A DNA stretch of 64,000 nucleotides, taken from positions 25,474-89,473 of the forward strand of contig CAZDGN010000006.1 in NCBI GenBank assembly GCA_964505265.1. Reading direction: 5' to 3'. Below, in pieces: positions 26,761 through 33,809 of the stretch (the first letter of the stretch is position 1; the number at the start of each line of letters is the position of its first letter). The position numbers and the translations under genes were made by a program. This DNA comes from CAILUF01 sp964505265. GTDB lineage: Bacteria > Pseudomonadota > Alphaproteobacteria > Rickettsiales > UBA1997. The notes under the pieces were generated by a model that saw only the letters and a list, made by a program, of their open reading frames with translations, had not been told where the DNA came from and did not search any database.

Positions 26761-27369
26761 ATGACTGAAAACAATCAAAATAATAATGCAGAATTTTCTG
26801 AAGTTAATTCTAAAAACTCACCCGAAAATCAAGAAAACAATGCCTCAAGCAATAGCTCAAATAATGGCAACGAACAAAATTTAATAAATAAAATTCAAGA
26901 ATTAGAACAAAAAAATTTAGAATTAAACGATAAGCTTCTTCGAACTTTGGCTGAGGCGGAAAATATTCGTAAAAGAGCTCGTGAAGAAAGCGATAAAGCC
27001 TCAAAATATGCCATTTCTGGCTTTGTTAGCGACTTAGTTGTGGTTTGTGAAAATTTTTTTATGGCTCAAGAAAATTCCCCAAAAAACGAAATTGAAAATA
27101 ACATAGCGATTAAAAATTATGCCACCGCAATCGAGATGACTCAAAAAGAATTGTTAAAAGTTTTAGAAAAAAATAATGTAAAAAGAATTTTTCCACTTAA
27201 TCAAGATTTCGATCATAACTTTCACGAGGCAATTGCTCATATTGAATCTGATTCTAAGGCGGGTTCGGTAGTTCAGGTTATTCAGGCAGGATATTCAATT
27301 GCCGAGCGATTGATTCGTCCAGCCTTGGTTGGAGTTGCTAAAGAAAAAACTCCAGAAAATAATCAATAA
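26761..27369 (+). CDS. grpE: GrpE, nucleotide exchange factor of DnaK
   Basis: 202 residues: a low-complexity Asn/Gln/Ser N terminus (about 1-42), a long helix with LRTLAEAENIRKRAREE, and the C-terminal beta domain containing HNFHEAIAHIE and VVQVIQAGYSIAERLIRPALVGVA. Releases ADP from DnaK. A CTTGAAA hexamer-plus-one, the -35 of heat-shock sigma-32 promoters, lies 62 bases upstream (26693-26699), without a convincing -10. Confidence 0.95.
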   Translation: MTENNQNNNAEFSEVNSKNSPENQENNASSNSSNNGNEQNLINKIQELEQKNLELNDKLLRTLAEAENIRKRAREESDKASKYAISGFVSDLVVVCENFFMAQENSPKNEIENNIAIKNYATAIEMTQKELLKVLEKNNVKRIFPLNQDFDHNFHEAIAHIESDSKAGSVVQVIQAGYSIAERLIRPALVGVAKEKTPENNQ

Positions 27370-27423
27370 AGATGCTTGCAAAAATAAAATAAAATTGAAT
27401 AATTTAAGCATAAGTTGTTTAGT

Positions 27424-27499
27424 GGGATTGTAGCTCAGCGGTCAGAGCAGGACGCTCATAACGTCTTGGTCGTAGGTTCAATCCCTACCAATCCCACCA
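27424..27499 (+). tRNA. tRNA with anticodon CAT (elongator Met or Ile2)
   Basis: 76-base cloverleaf: acceptor GGGATTG/CAATCCC, D-stem GCTC/GAGC with an 8-base loop, anticodon arm GGACG-CTCATAA-CGTCT, T arm GTAGG-TTCAATC-CCTAC, encoded CCA. The fully paired acceptor and absence of GGG/CCC pairs in the anticodon stem exclude initiator tRNA. The 8-base D-loop and TTGGTC variable region resemble the lysidine-modified tRNA-Ile2 somewhat more than elongator Met; I leave both open. Confidence 0.92.
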
Positions 27500-27541
27500 C
27501 TAAATTCCTTAAATTTTTTATGCTTGTAATTTCAAAATTAC

Positions 27542-27570
27542 TTGACTAAAATTAACAAAATCAAATTTAA
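27542..27570 (+). promoter_or_regulatory. Candidate promoter for rpmI-rplT
   Basis: TTGACT (27542-27547) is a 5/6 -35 match. With 17-base spacing the -10 would be ATTTAA (27565-27570), which is weak. It would leave about 80 bases of leader before rpmI, where L20 autoregulation could act as in other bacteria. Confidence 0.3.
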
Positions 27571-27658
27571 ATTTATTTAAGTTTGAATTATTTTAACTAG
27601 ATTTGTAGGTTCAAAACAGATGTAAATCTTACCTATTTTTCTGCAATTTATTTTCAAA

Positions 27659-27862
27659 ATGCCTAAAGTAAAAACAAATAGCGGTGCAAAAAAACGCTTT
27701 CGCGTTACCGGAACTGGCAAGTTAAAACACAAACAAGCTGGTAAAAGACACAATCTTGGCAAAAAAAGCCAAAGACAAATCAGAAATCTTCGTAAAAGTG
27801 CATCGCTTTCAGAGGGTCATAGCGCTAGCATCCTGAAGTTCAAAATGCCTTATGATCGTTAA
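27659..27862 (+). CDS. rpmI: 50S ribosomal protein L35
   Basis: 67 residues, basic. MPKVKTNSGAKKRFRVTGTG at the start and KHKQAGKRH in the middle are the L35 signature. infC, which usually precedes rpmI-rplT, is absent here; a CAT tRNA gene lies upstream instead. Confidence 0.97.
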   Translation: MPKVKTNSGAKKRFRVTGTGKLKHKQAGKRHNLGKKSQRQIRNLRKSASLSEGHSASILKFKMPYDR

Positions 27863-27887
27863 TCGGTAACAAATTTAAAATAAAATT

Positions 27888-27892
27888 AGGAG
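27888..27892 (+). promoter_or_regulatory. Canonical ribosome binding site of rplT
   Basis: AGGAG followed by five bases and the rplT ATG. Notable because almost no other gene in the window shows a clear Shine-Dalgarno. Confidence 0.75.
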
Positions 27893-27897
27893 AAATT

Positions 27898-28257
27898 ATG
27901 AGTCGTGTAAAAAGAGGTGTAACCAAAAAAGCTCGTCACAAAAAAATATTAAAAATGGCAAAAGGCTACAGAGGAAGAGCCAAAAATTGTTTTAGAATTG
28001 CCATTCAAAAAGTAGAAAAAGCCCTAAGATATGCATATAGAGACCGTAAAGCTCGCAAAAGAGATTTTCGTGCCTTATGGATTCAAAGAATTAATGCCGG
28101 AGTTAGAGAGCATAATCTTGTATATTCAAAATTTATTAATGGCCTAAAATTAGCCAAAATCGATCTAGATCGTAAGGTTTTGTCGGATCTTGCTATACAT
28201 GACAAAAATACTTTTGCTAAAATTGTCGAAAAAGCTAAGAAAGCTCTTGAGGCATAA
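27898..28257 (+). CDS. rplT: 50S ribosomal protein L20
   Basis: 119 residues. MSRVKRGVTKKARHKKILK, GYRGRAKNCFRIA and the FRALWIQRINAGVRE block identify L20, a primary assembly protein of the large subunit and repressor of its own operon in many bacteria. It follows rpmI after 35 bases and has a strong ribosome site. Confidence 0.98.
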   Translation: MSRVKRGVTKKARHKKILKMAKGYRGRAKNCFRIAIQKVEKALRYAYRDRKARKRDFRALWIQRINAGVREHNLVYSKFINGLKLAKIDLDRKVLSDLAIHDKNTFAKIVEKAKKALEA

Positions 28258-28280
28258 ATAAATTAAATTGATTCAATTCA

Positions 28281-28700
28281 ATGAAGCTTTATAACGGACT
28301 TATCAAATATGGTAACAAAGATCAGATTGATGATGTTATCATAATTGATAATTCCTTTTCTTTTAAGGCTTTAATTTTTAATCCGTTGTGGTTTTTTTAT
28401 CATCGTATGTGGCAAGAATTTTTTTTGCTCATCGTTATGTCGGTGCTACTTACCTACCTTCCTCTTGCTCAAATCGATGTTGTTTTTATGCAATTTGCTC
28501 TTTATATAATGGTTGCCTTAAATTCAAGATCTTGGCTCATTGACCATTTAATTAAGCATAAAAAATATCAACAATTAGCTATGGTTTTTGCAACAAATGC
28601 CACAGAAGCAAAATTAAAATTTATCAATCAAATTATTGCCAAAAAATCCATTCAAAATGAAGATGCTTTCGAACAAATTATAAAAAATATAAAAAAATAA
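28281..28700 (+). CDS. Small membrane protein resembling DUF2628
   Basis: 139 residues. Order of elements: polar N terminus, FNPLWFFYHRMWQEF (about 35-49), two membrane spans (about 49-65 and 70-83), then NSRSWLIDHLIKHKKYQ and a charged helical tail. The aromatic NPLWxFYHRMW segment followed by two spans is the DUF2628 layout. Function unknown. It lies 23 bases after rplT and may be read from the same transcript. Confidence 0.6.
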   Translation: MKLYNGLIKYGNKDQIDDVIIIDNSFSFKALIFNPLWFFYHRMWQEFFLLIVMSVLLTYLPLAQIDVVFMQFALYIMVALNSRSWLIDHLIKHKKYQQLAMVFATNATEAKLKFINQIIAKKSIQNEDAFEQIIKNIKK

Positions 28701-28757
28701 TTTCCATATTTTAATTATTAATTTAAGATTAAATCATAAATTAAATTAATATAAAAC

Positions 28758-29387
28758 ATGAAATTAATTGTTATAGATTACGGTGCTGGTAATGTTCAAT
28801 CAGTGATAAATGCCATCAATCAAATTGATAATTCCCTTCAAATTATTGTTTCTAAAGAAATTTCCGATTTAAAGTCGGCAAATTATTTTATATTACCTGG
28901 TGTCGGTGCCTTTGGTGATTGTATGGAGGCACTAAAATCAATAGATGGTTTCATTCCAGAGCTTAGAAATCAGATTTTAAATTACAAAAAGCCCTTTCTG
29001 GGTATTTGTGTTGGAATGCAGGTTTTAGCAAGTATCGGCTATGAAAATGGCGAGCATCAAGGACTTGGTTTTATTAACGGAAGAGTCGAAAAAATCCCTG
29101 CCAATGATGGTTTAAAAATTCCACATATGGGCTGGAATAATATCAAATTAAAAAATAATCGTCACCCAATTTTAAAAGATATTAATGAAGATGAGGATTT
29201 TTATTTTGCAAATTCATATCATTTTGTCTGTCAGAATGAAAATAATGTTTTGGCTTATGCAGATTATGGTCATAGAATCAATTCTATTTTAAATAAAGAT
29301 AATATTTTGGCGATGCAATTTCATCCAGAAAAAAGTGGCGAAGCGGGTCTTAGAATTTTGAAAAATTTTATTAATTGGCGCCCATAA
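28758..29387 (+). CDS. hisH: Imidazole glycerol phosphate synthase glutaminase subunit
   Basis: 209 residues, triad glutamine amidotransferase. Nucleophile C84 in LGICVGMQ, H189 and E191 in QFHPEKSG, and the family start IDYGAGNVQSV. Supplies ammonia to HisF, which makes IGP and AICAR. No hisF or other his gene adjoins it, so either the pathway is scattered or this copy serves another partner. midA follows after 29 bases. Confidence 0.92.
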   Translation: MKLIVIDYGAGNVQSVINAINQIDNSLQIIVSKEISDLKSANYFILPGVGAFGDCMEALKSIDGFIPELRNQILNYKKPFLGICVGMQVLASIGYENGEHQGLGFINGRVEKIPANDGLKIPHMGWNNIKLKNNRHPILKDINEDEDFYFANSYHFVCQNENNVLAYADYGHRINSILNKDNILAMQFHPEKSGEAGLRILKNFINWRP

Positions 29388-29416
29388 TCTCTTGACCCCC
29401 CATTAAGTTTTTAACC

Positions 29417-30457
29417 ATGAAAATTTCCGATGTAATTGCTAAAAGTTTATATAATGCAGAAAACGGATACTACATCCATAAAAACCCACTTGGAAAAGAA
29501 AATGATTTTATAACCGCACCAGAAATTTCGCAAATTTTTGGCGAGGTGATGGCGATATATTTGTTGCATATTGCACAAAATTTTGATGGAAAAATTGCCC
29601 TGGTTGAGATGGGAGCGGGCAGGGGTGTGTGGTTTTACGACATATTGTTTACCATTCATAAATTGGCAGAAAATAATGCAAAAATTGCCATAGATTTTTT
29701 ACAAAAAAGCAATTTTAATATTATCGAAATTAATCGCGAACTCACTAAAATTCAGCAACAAAAACTTAAAAATTATAATATTAATTGGTTTCAAAATTTT
29801 ACAGAATTTGAAAATAATAATTCTCTGCCAATTTTTTTTATCTCCAACGAATTATTTGATTGCTTTCCAATTGATCAATATGTTAAGACTGAGGCGGGTT
29901 GGCAAGAAAGATTGGTAGTTTTTGATGATAAGCAAAACTTATCAATAGGGCGGTTTGTGATAAGAAATTTTGATAAAAAAATTGATGATTTTGTGGTCAA
30001 TCAAATCGGCAATTATAATGCCAACAAAGCTAGAGTTGGAGCGGTTTTTGAGTATAGTGAAATGGCACAGAATTTGATGAATTCGTTGTGTATGGCAATA
30101 AAACAGCGAGGTGGAATTTTAATAAATTTCGATTATGGTTATAATTTTTACGAATTTGCTAATACCTTACAAGTCGTAAAAAATCATCAAAAGATTGATT
30201 TCTTTCAAGGGCTTGGAAATGCCGACATTACTGCTTTGGTAGATTTTGTGGCTCTTGATAAAATTGCTAAAAAATATCAATTAAAAACCTCGTTAATATC
30301 GCAACGAGAATTTATTTTAAATCTAAATGGTGATGAGCGTTTGCAAAATTTGATTAAAGAAAATCCTGCACAAAAAGTTGATTTAATAAAGAGATTTAAT
30401 CGATTAATCGATAAAAATCAAATGGGCGATCTTTTTAAGGCAATCATAGTCTGGTAG
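29417..30457 (+). CDS. MidA-family class I SAM-dependent methyltransferase
   Basis: 346 residues of the DUF185/NDUFAF7 family. Seen are NAENGYY, DFITAPEISQIFGE (about 31-44), LVEMGAGRGVW (SAM loop, about 62-72), ISNELFDCFPIDQY and INFDYGYNFYE. The mitochondrial homologue symmetrically methylates an arginine of a complex I subunit, so a role in NADH dehydrogenase assembly is likely. Its stop is two bases from the stop of the convergent accessory gene. Confidence 0.88.
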   Translation: MKISDVIAKSLYNAENGYYIHKNPLGKENDFITAPEISQIFGEVMAIYLLHIAQNFDGKIALVEMGAGRGVWFYDILFTIHKLAENNAKIAIDFLQKSNFNIIEINRELTKIQQQKLKNYNINWFQNFTEFENNNSLPIFFISNELFDCFPIDQYVKTEAGWQERLVVFDDKQNLSIGRFVIRNFDKKIDDFVVNQIGNYNANKARVGAVFEYSEMAQNLMNSLCMAIKQRGGILINFDYGYNFYEFANTLQVVKNHQKIDFFQGLGNADITALVDFVALDKIAKKYQLKTSLISQREFILNLNGDERLQNLIKENPAQKVDLIKRFNRLIDKNQMGDLFKAIIVW

Positions 30458-30459
30458 CA

Positions 30460-31704
30460 TTATTTTCGTTTCGCTTTTTCCATATCCCTTGAAATTTTTT
30501 CTGCTATTGCATATCCAACAACCCCTCCAGCTGTAATTCCGGCTATGGATGCCAAAACTGGTGCACTTGGAACTGATACCGCTGCTAAGGCGCCAAAAGC
30601 TAAACCGCTAGTTAAGGCACTATATATTTTTACTTCATCTGGGCTACCAAATAAATCCCATAGATTTTGATTTTGTTGTGCAGGAGTGGATGTGGAATTA
30701 TTGTGATATGATGATGAATTGAAGGAGGGTGTTGCGTTTGGGCTTGGTTCGTCTTCTGCAAGAATCATTTGGCTTGAAACATGGTCTGTGCCAACTTCTC
30801 CAGGTGGTGATCCAAGTTGTTTATCTGGTAATTTATTTTGTTGGGGGGGCGAGTTTCTGCAAACCAATGCAGCTTGGTTCCTTGGCGGTGTTTCGTTTGT
30901 TTTTTTTGTTCCATCTTCGCCTACGTGTTTTGAGTCTGACGCGCTACGATGTTGGGGATTGGATTCAGGCTCATGATCTCTTTCGGTCCTGTAGACATTT
31001 CCTGTTGTTATGACAGCAGGGCTCGGAGGAGGGCAACCCAATCTAGCTCTTGCTGGCGGAGGAGGTGGAGTTGATTGCTTGCTTAGTGGCTGATCATCTG
31101 GGGGTCGGGTAAACAAACTACTGCAAGTTAGGACACTATCTGTATTTATATTTGTAAGAGGAGCCTCTGATAAATTAGCTGCCCTAGTAGATACATGGCC
31201 TTTGGATCCTGATCCTGAACCGGATGTTGGAACAAAGGAATCTAACCGAGGTGTCGGCATCACTGAAGTTCTAGCATCGAAAACGAGATTTGTTTTTATT
31301 GTTAGAACAGAATCGTGGGTAGGACATCTTGTGGGATTTGGTTTAGATTCATTATTAGGTTTATCAGGTTCAAATGATCTTCTTATACGCGAAACTGCTC
31401 CAGGGCGTATTACATTTTTTGCATCATTAGAGCTCGTTGATCCAGAATTTGATCTCGGCGAATGATTTTTTTGGATGGGCAAAACTTCTGTACCCAATGG
31501 TAAGTAATTGACATTTTTGATAGATTGATTAGAATCCAAAGGGTCGAGGGGAGGGGGATGAACAAAAACAAGAGTTGCAGTGGTGGTGATACAATTATCA
31601 AGTAATTTCTTCTCCAGAGTCAAAGGTTTCATTCCAGCTCTTAATCCAGTATATAACTCATTTTTAATAATCCCAAGTTCTGCACTAACACTATCAGCAA
31701 TCAT
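30460..31704 (-). CDS. Pro/Ser/Thr-rich protein with C-terminal membrane segment; candidate secreted effector
   Basis: 414 residues from ATG 31702-31704 (the open frame extends four codons further to a TTG). Residues 1-50 are a mixed region; about 50-350 is disordered, rich in Pro, Ser, Thr and Asn, with runs such as STPPPPPARARLG and SGSGSGS. Near 365-405 lies a Gly/Ala-rich hydrophobic stretch (FGALAAV, GITAGGVVGYAIAE) that could form one or two spans, and the end is basic (SRDMEKAKRK). Visibly higher GC than both neighbours and codons unlike theirs suggest acquisition. The basic tail and disorder fit a type IV secretion substrate, by inference. No family recognised. Confidence 0.65.
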   Translation of the reverse strand: MIADSVSAELGIIKNELYTGLRAGMKPLTLEKKLLDNCITTTATLVFVHPPPLDPLDSNQSIKNVNYLPLGTEVLPIQKNHSPRSNSGSTSSNDAKNVIRPGAVSRIRRSFEPDKPNNESKPNPTRCPTHDSVLTIKTNLVFDARTSVMPTPRLDSFVPTSGSGSGSKGHVSTRAANLSEAPLTNINTDSVLTCSSLFTRPPDDQPLSKQSTPPPPPARARLGCPPPSPAVITTGNVYRTERDHEPESNPQHRSASDSKHVGEDGTKKTNETPPRNQAALVCRNSPPQQNKLPDKQLGSPPGEVGTDHVSSQMILAEDEPSPNATPSFNSSSYHNNSTSTPAQQNQNLWDLFGSPDEVKIYSALTSGLAFGALAAVSVPSAPVLASIAGITAGGVVGYAIAEKISRDMEKAKRK

Positions 31705-32024
31705 ACAAATCAACAAAGGAAAAATTTGTCATAAACTAATAATTGGTTTAAATTTTTTAAAACTCCATTATTATAAGCAAAATTATATATTTTATCAAGA
31801 ATTATTCATAGATAAATAAATAACTAAAATCAATATAAATCTATAATACATAGTAAATTTAAAAAAAGAAAACCCCTTAATTTCAAAATGAGAAATTATT
31901 TTTAAGATTTATAAATTTATGAGTCAATTAATATAGCTAAAGATGTTAATTTGAATAAATTTTTGGGTTGATTAAATTAATATATCTAGGAAATGCAGAA
32001 ATTTATAATTAAATTTTTAACTAT
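31705..32024. other. Intergenic region with one hairpin and no gene
   Basis: 320 bases, almost all A/T. No tRNA or convincing ORF. The only structure I see is the small hairpin at 31878-31898, upstream of the minus-strand gene starting at 31704. Confidence 0.6.
31878..31898 (-). promoter_or_regulatory. Hairpin with shared 12-mer, copy upstream of gene at 31704
   Basis: Inverted repeat TAATTTC / GAAATTA with a 7-base loop. It contains TCAAAATGAGAA (31883-31894), which recurs at 32486-32497 at nearly the same distance from the next minus-strand start (180 versus 184 bases from the shared CAAAATGAGAA to the ATG). Possibly a shared regulator site. Confidence 0.4.
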
Positions 32025-32303
32025 TTACAAAGGCGGTATAGCGTGCCTAAATGTTATGGTGGCAGTAACTTCAGGCCTAATGGTCGGAGATGGAGGAGTT
32101 GGGTGTGTTGAAGGTGAGGAATTTTGTACTTGAGTAATAATTGACGAACCATGGGCAAGATTTTGAAGGTTTGGAGGAGGGGCAGAAGTATCATTGGAAG
32201 AGCCTTCTTTTTCTAGTAGATTTTGGAATAATCCATTTGGATTGGAAAAACATAACATTGTAACATCATATTGATCTTCATTAGAGTGAGTAGGTTTATT
32301 CAT
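32025..32303 (-). CDS. Small Pro/Ser/Thr-rich protein, hypothetical
   Basis: 92 residues from ATG 32301-32303. The first 40 residues are mixed (MNKPTHSNEDQYDVTMLC, GLFQNLLEKEG); the rest is Pro/Ser/Thr-rich (SAPPPNLQN, SPSTHPTPPSPT). GC content and residue bias resemble the larger gene at 30460-31704 rather than the neighbouring housekeeping genes. It may be a small companion or a remnant of a longer relative. No family recognised, no ribosome site visible. Confidence 0.45.
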   Translation of the reverse strand: MNKPTHSNEDQYDVTMLCFSNPNGLFQNLLEKEGSSNDTSAPPPNLQNLAHGSSIITQVQNSSPSTHPTPPSPTIRPEVTATITFRHAIPPL

Positions 32304-32482
32304 AAAATTAAATTATATAAAAATTTAAACCTTATTTTTTTAAAAAATATAAAAAAATTAGGTCATAGGACATTAAGATTTTGTTTTATAATATTTTACT
32401 TTGAAAAAATTTAATTGCAGTGAATATTTTTTTACAAGTAAAAATTTAATATTTTGTTAAAGAAGTAAAATAAACTTTATAT

Positions 32483-32497
32483 TTCTCAAAATGAGAA
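32483..32497 (-). promoter_or_regulatory. Hairpin with shared 12-mer, copy upstream of gene at 32303
   Basis: TTCTC (32483-32487) and GAGAA (32493-32497) around AAAAT, including the 12-mer TCAAAATGAGAA also found at 31883-31894. It lies about 180 bases upstream of the small Pro-rich ORF. Confidence 0.4.
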
Positions 32498-32611
32498 TAT
32501 ATAATTTATAATACAAAAAAAAGTTGTGTATTATTTTAGTATAATTAAATTAAGTAATCGTAAAATAATATTTTACAAAACCCACGCAAACCGGTTAACA
32601 GCAAGCCACTT

Positions 32612-32654
32612 GTGCGGTAAAGCAAGCTTCTTCCCGACCAGCTCTTTACCGCAC
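32612..32654. repeat. 11-bp perfect inverted repeat, GC-rich hairpin
   Basis: GTGCGGTAAAG (32612-32622) and CTTTACCGCAC (32644-32654) enclose 21 bases. Followed on the plus strand by TTTAAAAATAAATTT. It could terminate a plus-strand transcript or be a domain of a structured RNA. It is unusually GC-rich for this genome. The preceding bases include a CAAG-CCA-CTTG mini-palindrome and AACCGGTT. Confidence 0.55.
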
Positions 32655-32777
32655 TTTAAAAATAAATTTAGAATTTTCTTAGATTAAATCACAAAATATT
32701 TAAGAAAAGATAGTTTTAAGACTACTTGCCTACTGTTGTCTTATGCATTTAGATCGTCCAAAAAAAACATAGGGGCG

Positions 32778-32848
32778 TATGCTCTACTAAGGAATATTAC
32801 CCTCTAAGTGAGAGCGAGGATGAAGGCACCAGTTGAGTTGCCAGCATA
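32778..32848. ncRNA. Possible structured RNA of unknown class
   Basis: TATGCT (32778-32783) can pair with AGCATA (32843-32848), enclosing two smaller hairpins: CTCT/AGAG (802-805 with 811-814 of 32 kb) and GGCA/TGCC (32825-32828 with 32839-32842). This three-way layout in non-coding DNA of raised GC suggests an RNA. On the minus strand the sequence runs into a T8 tract near 32760-32767, a possible 3' end. The strand and identity are uncertain. Confidence 0.3.
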
Positions 32849-32937
32849 TTTTACTAAGAAAATTATTTAAATATTTCATCAAAATTAATTTATAATCTAG
32901 CAAAAAAATCTTAAAAAAAAACAATTTAAGCCTATAA

Positions 32938-33798
32938 TTAGATATTAATTTTAAATTTTAGTGCTCGAATAATTCCTGCTAAATCCTTTTGATGCTTCTC
33001 AAAATGCCAACCTTCTTTTTCAAAAATATCTCTTATTGCTGTAAATTGATTTACCCCAATTTCTAAATATAAGGAGCCGTTTTTTTGCAAATAATTTCTA
33101 GATTTTTTGGCAATTGATCGATAAAAATCAAGCCCATCTTTTCCGCCGTCGAGAGCTAAAATTGGGTCGTAATTTTGGACTTCCATAGCTAGTAATCCTA
33201 TTTCATTAGATGGTATATAGGGCGGGTTGGAAAGAATGATGTTAAATTTATTATTGGTGGCAAGTCTTTCAAATAAATCGCTTTGTAGCAATTTAATTTT
33301 GGTTGATAATTGATGTTGTGAAATATTTTTTTCTGCAATTTGCAATGCTTTGTCGCTAATGTCTATGGCGGTTGCCGATGCATCTGATAAAGCTTTTACT
33401 AAGGCAACAATTAAGCAAGAAGATCCCGTCCCGATTTCAAGTAAGTTTAAATTCTCAATATTTTTATAATCAGAAAGAATCAATTCGACGATAATTTCGG
33501 AATCTGGCCTAGGATCTAGGACATTCTCATCGACATAAAAATCCAAACCAAAAAATTCCTTGTGATTAATTAATTTAGCAATTGGTTTTTTTTCAATTGC
33601 TCTTTCTAATACTAGTTTTTTGAAAATTTCATATTGATTCTCTGTAAGCAATAATTCGTCATTTTGAAGTAAAATTTGGCTTTTGTTATAATTGCTTACA
33701 TAAGATAGGAGTATTCTGGCATCTAAAAAAGGAGAGGCAATTGAATGCATTTTTAGCATATCAACTGCCTCTTTAATGGCAAATGAAATAGTAATCAA
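32938..33798 (-). CDS. prmC: Release factor glutamine methyltransferase
   Basis: 286 residues. Methylates the GGQ glutamine of RF1/RF2. Seen are the N-terminal helical domain, LDPRPDSEIIVEL, the SAM loop LLEIGTGSSCLIVAL and the diagnostic NPPYIP motif (about 189-194) followed by LALDGGKDGLDFYR. The start ATG is at 33796-33798, eleven bases after the upstream membrane-anchored gene; fdx, that gene and prmC form one minus-strand unit. The family is usually next to prfA, which is not here. Confidence 0.93.
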   Translation of the reverse strand: MITISFAIKEAVDMLKMHSIASPFLDARILLSYVSNYNKSQILLQNDELLLTENQYEIFKKLVLERAIEKKPIAKLINHKEFFGLDFYVDENVLDPRPDSEIIVELILSDYKNIENLNLLEIGTGSSCLIVALVKALSDASATAIDISDKALQIAEKNISQHQLSTKIKLLQSDLFERLATNNKFNIILSNPPYIPSNEIGLLAMEVQNYDPILALDGGKDGLDFYRSIAKKSRNYLQKNGSLYLEIGVNQFTAIRDIFEKEGWHFEKHQKDLAGIIRALKFKINI

Positions 33799-33809
33799 TT
33801 TAAACTAAT

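Larger units (their letters stand above)
32304..32937. other. Non-coding 634-base region with structured segments
   Basis: No supportable ORF. The part at 32304-32570 is plain A/T except for the shared 12-mer at 32486-32497. The part at 32580-32860 has clearly higher GC and nested inverted repeats, described separately. I could not match it to tmRNA, RNase P RNA, SRP RNA, 5S rRNA or a tRNA. Confidence 0.6.

Noticed and set aside
30719..31465. Several plus-strand open frames across the accessory gene
   Set aside because: They are antisense shadows produced by the higher GC content; the minus-strand frame is longest and has coherent disorder and membrane segments.
32580..32860. Could be tmRNA, RNase P RNA, SRP RNA or 5S rRNA
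   Set aside because: No CCA-flanked T-arm and tag reading frame, no GAGGAAAGTCCGGGC core, no GGAA-type SRP core and no 5S consensus on either strand. Kept as unknown structure instead.
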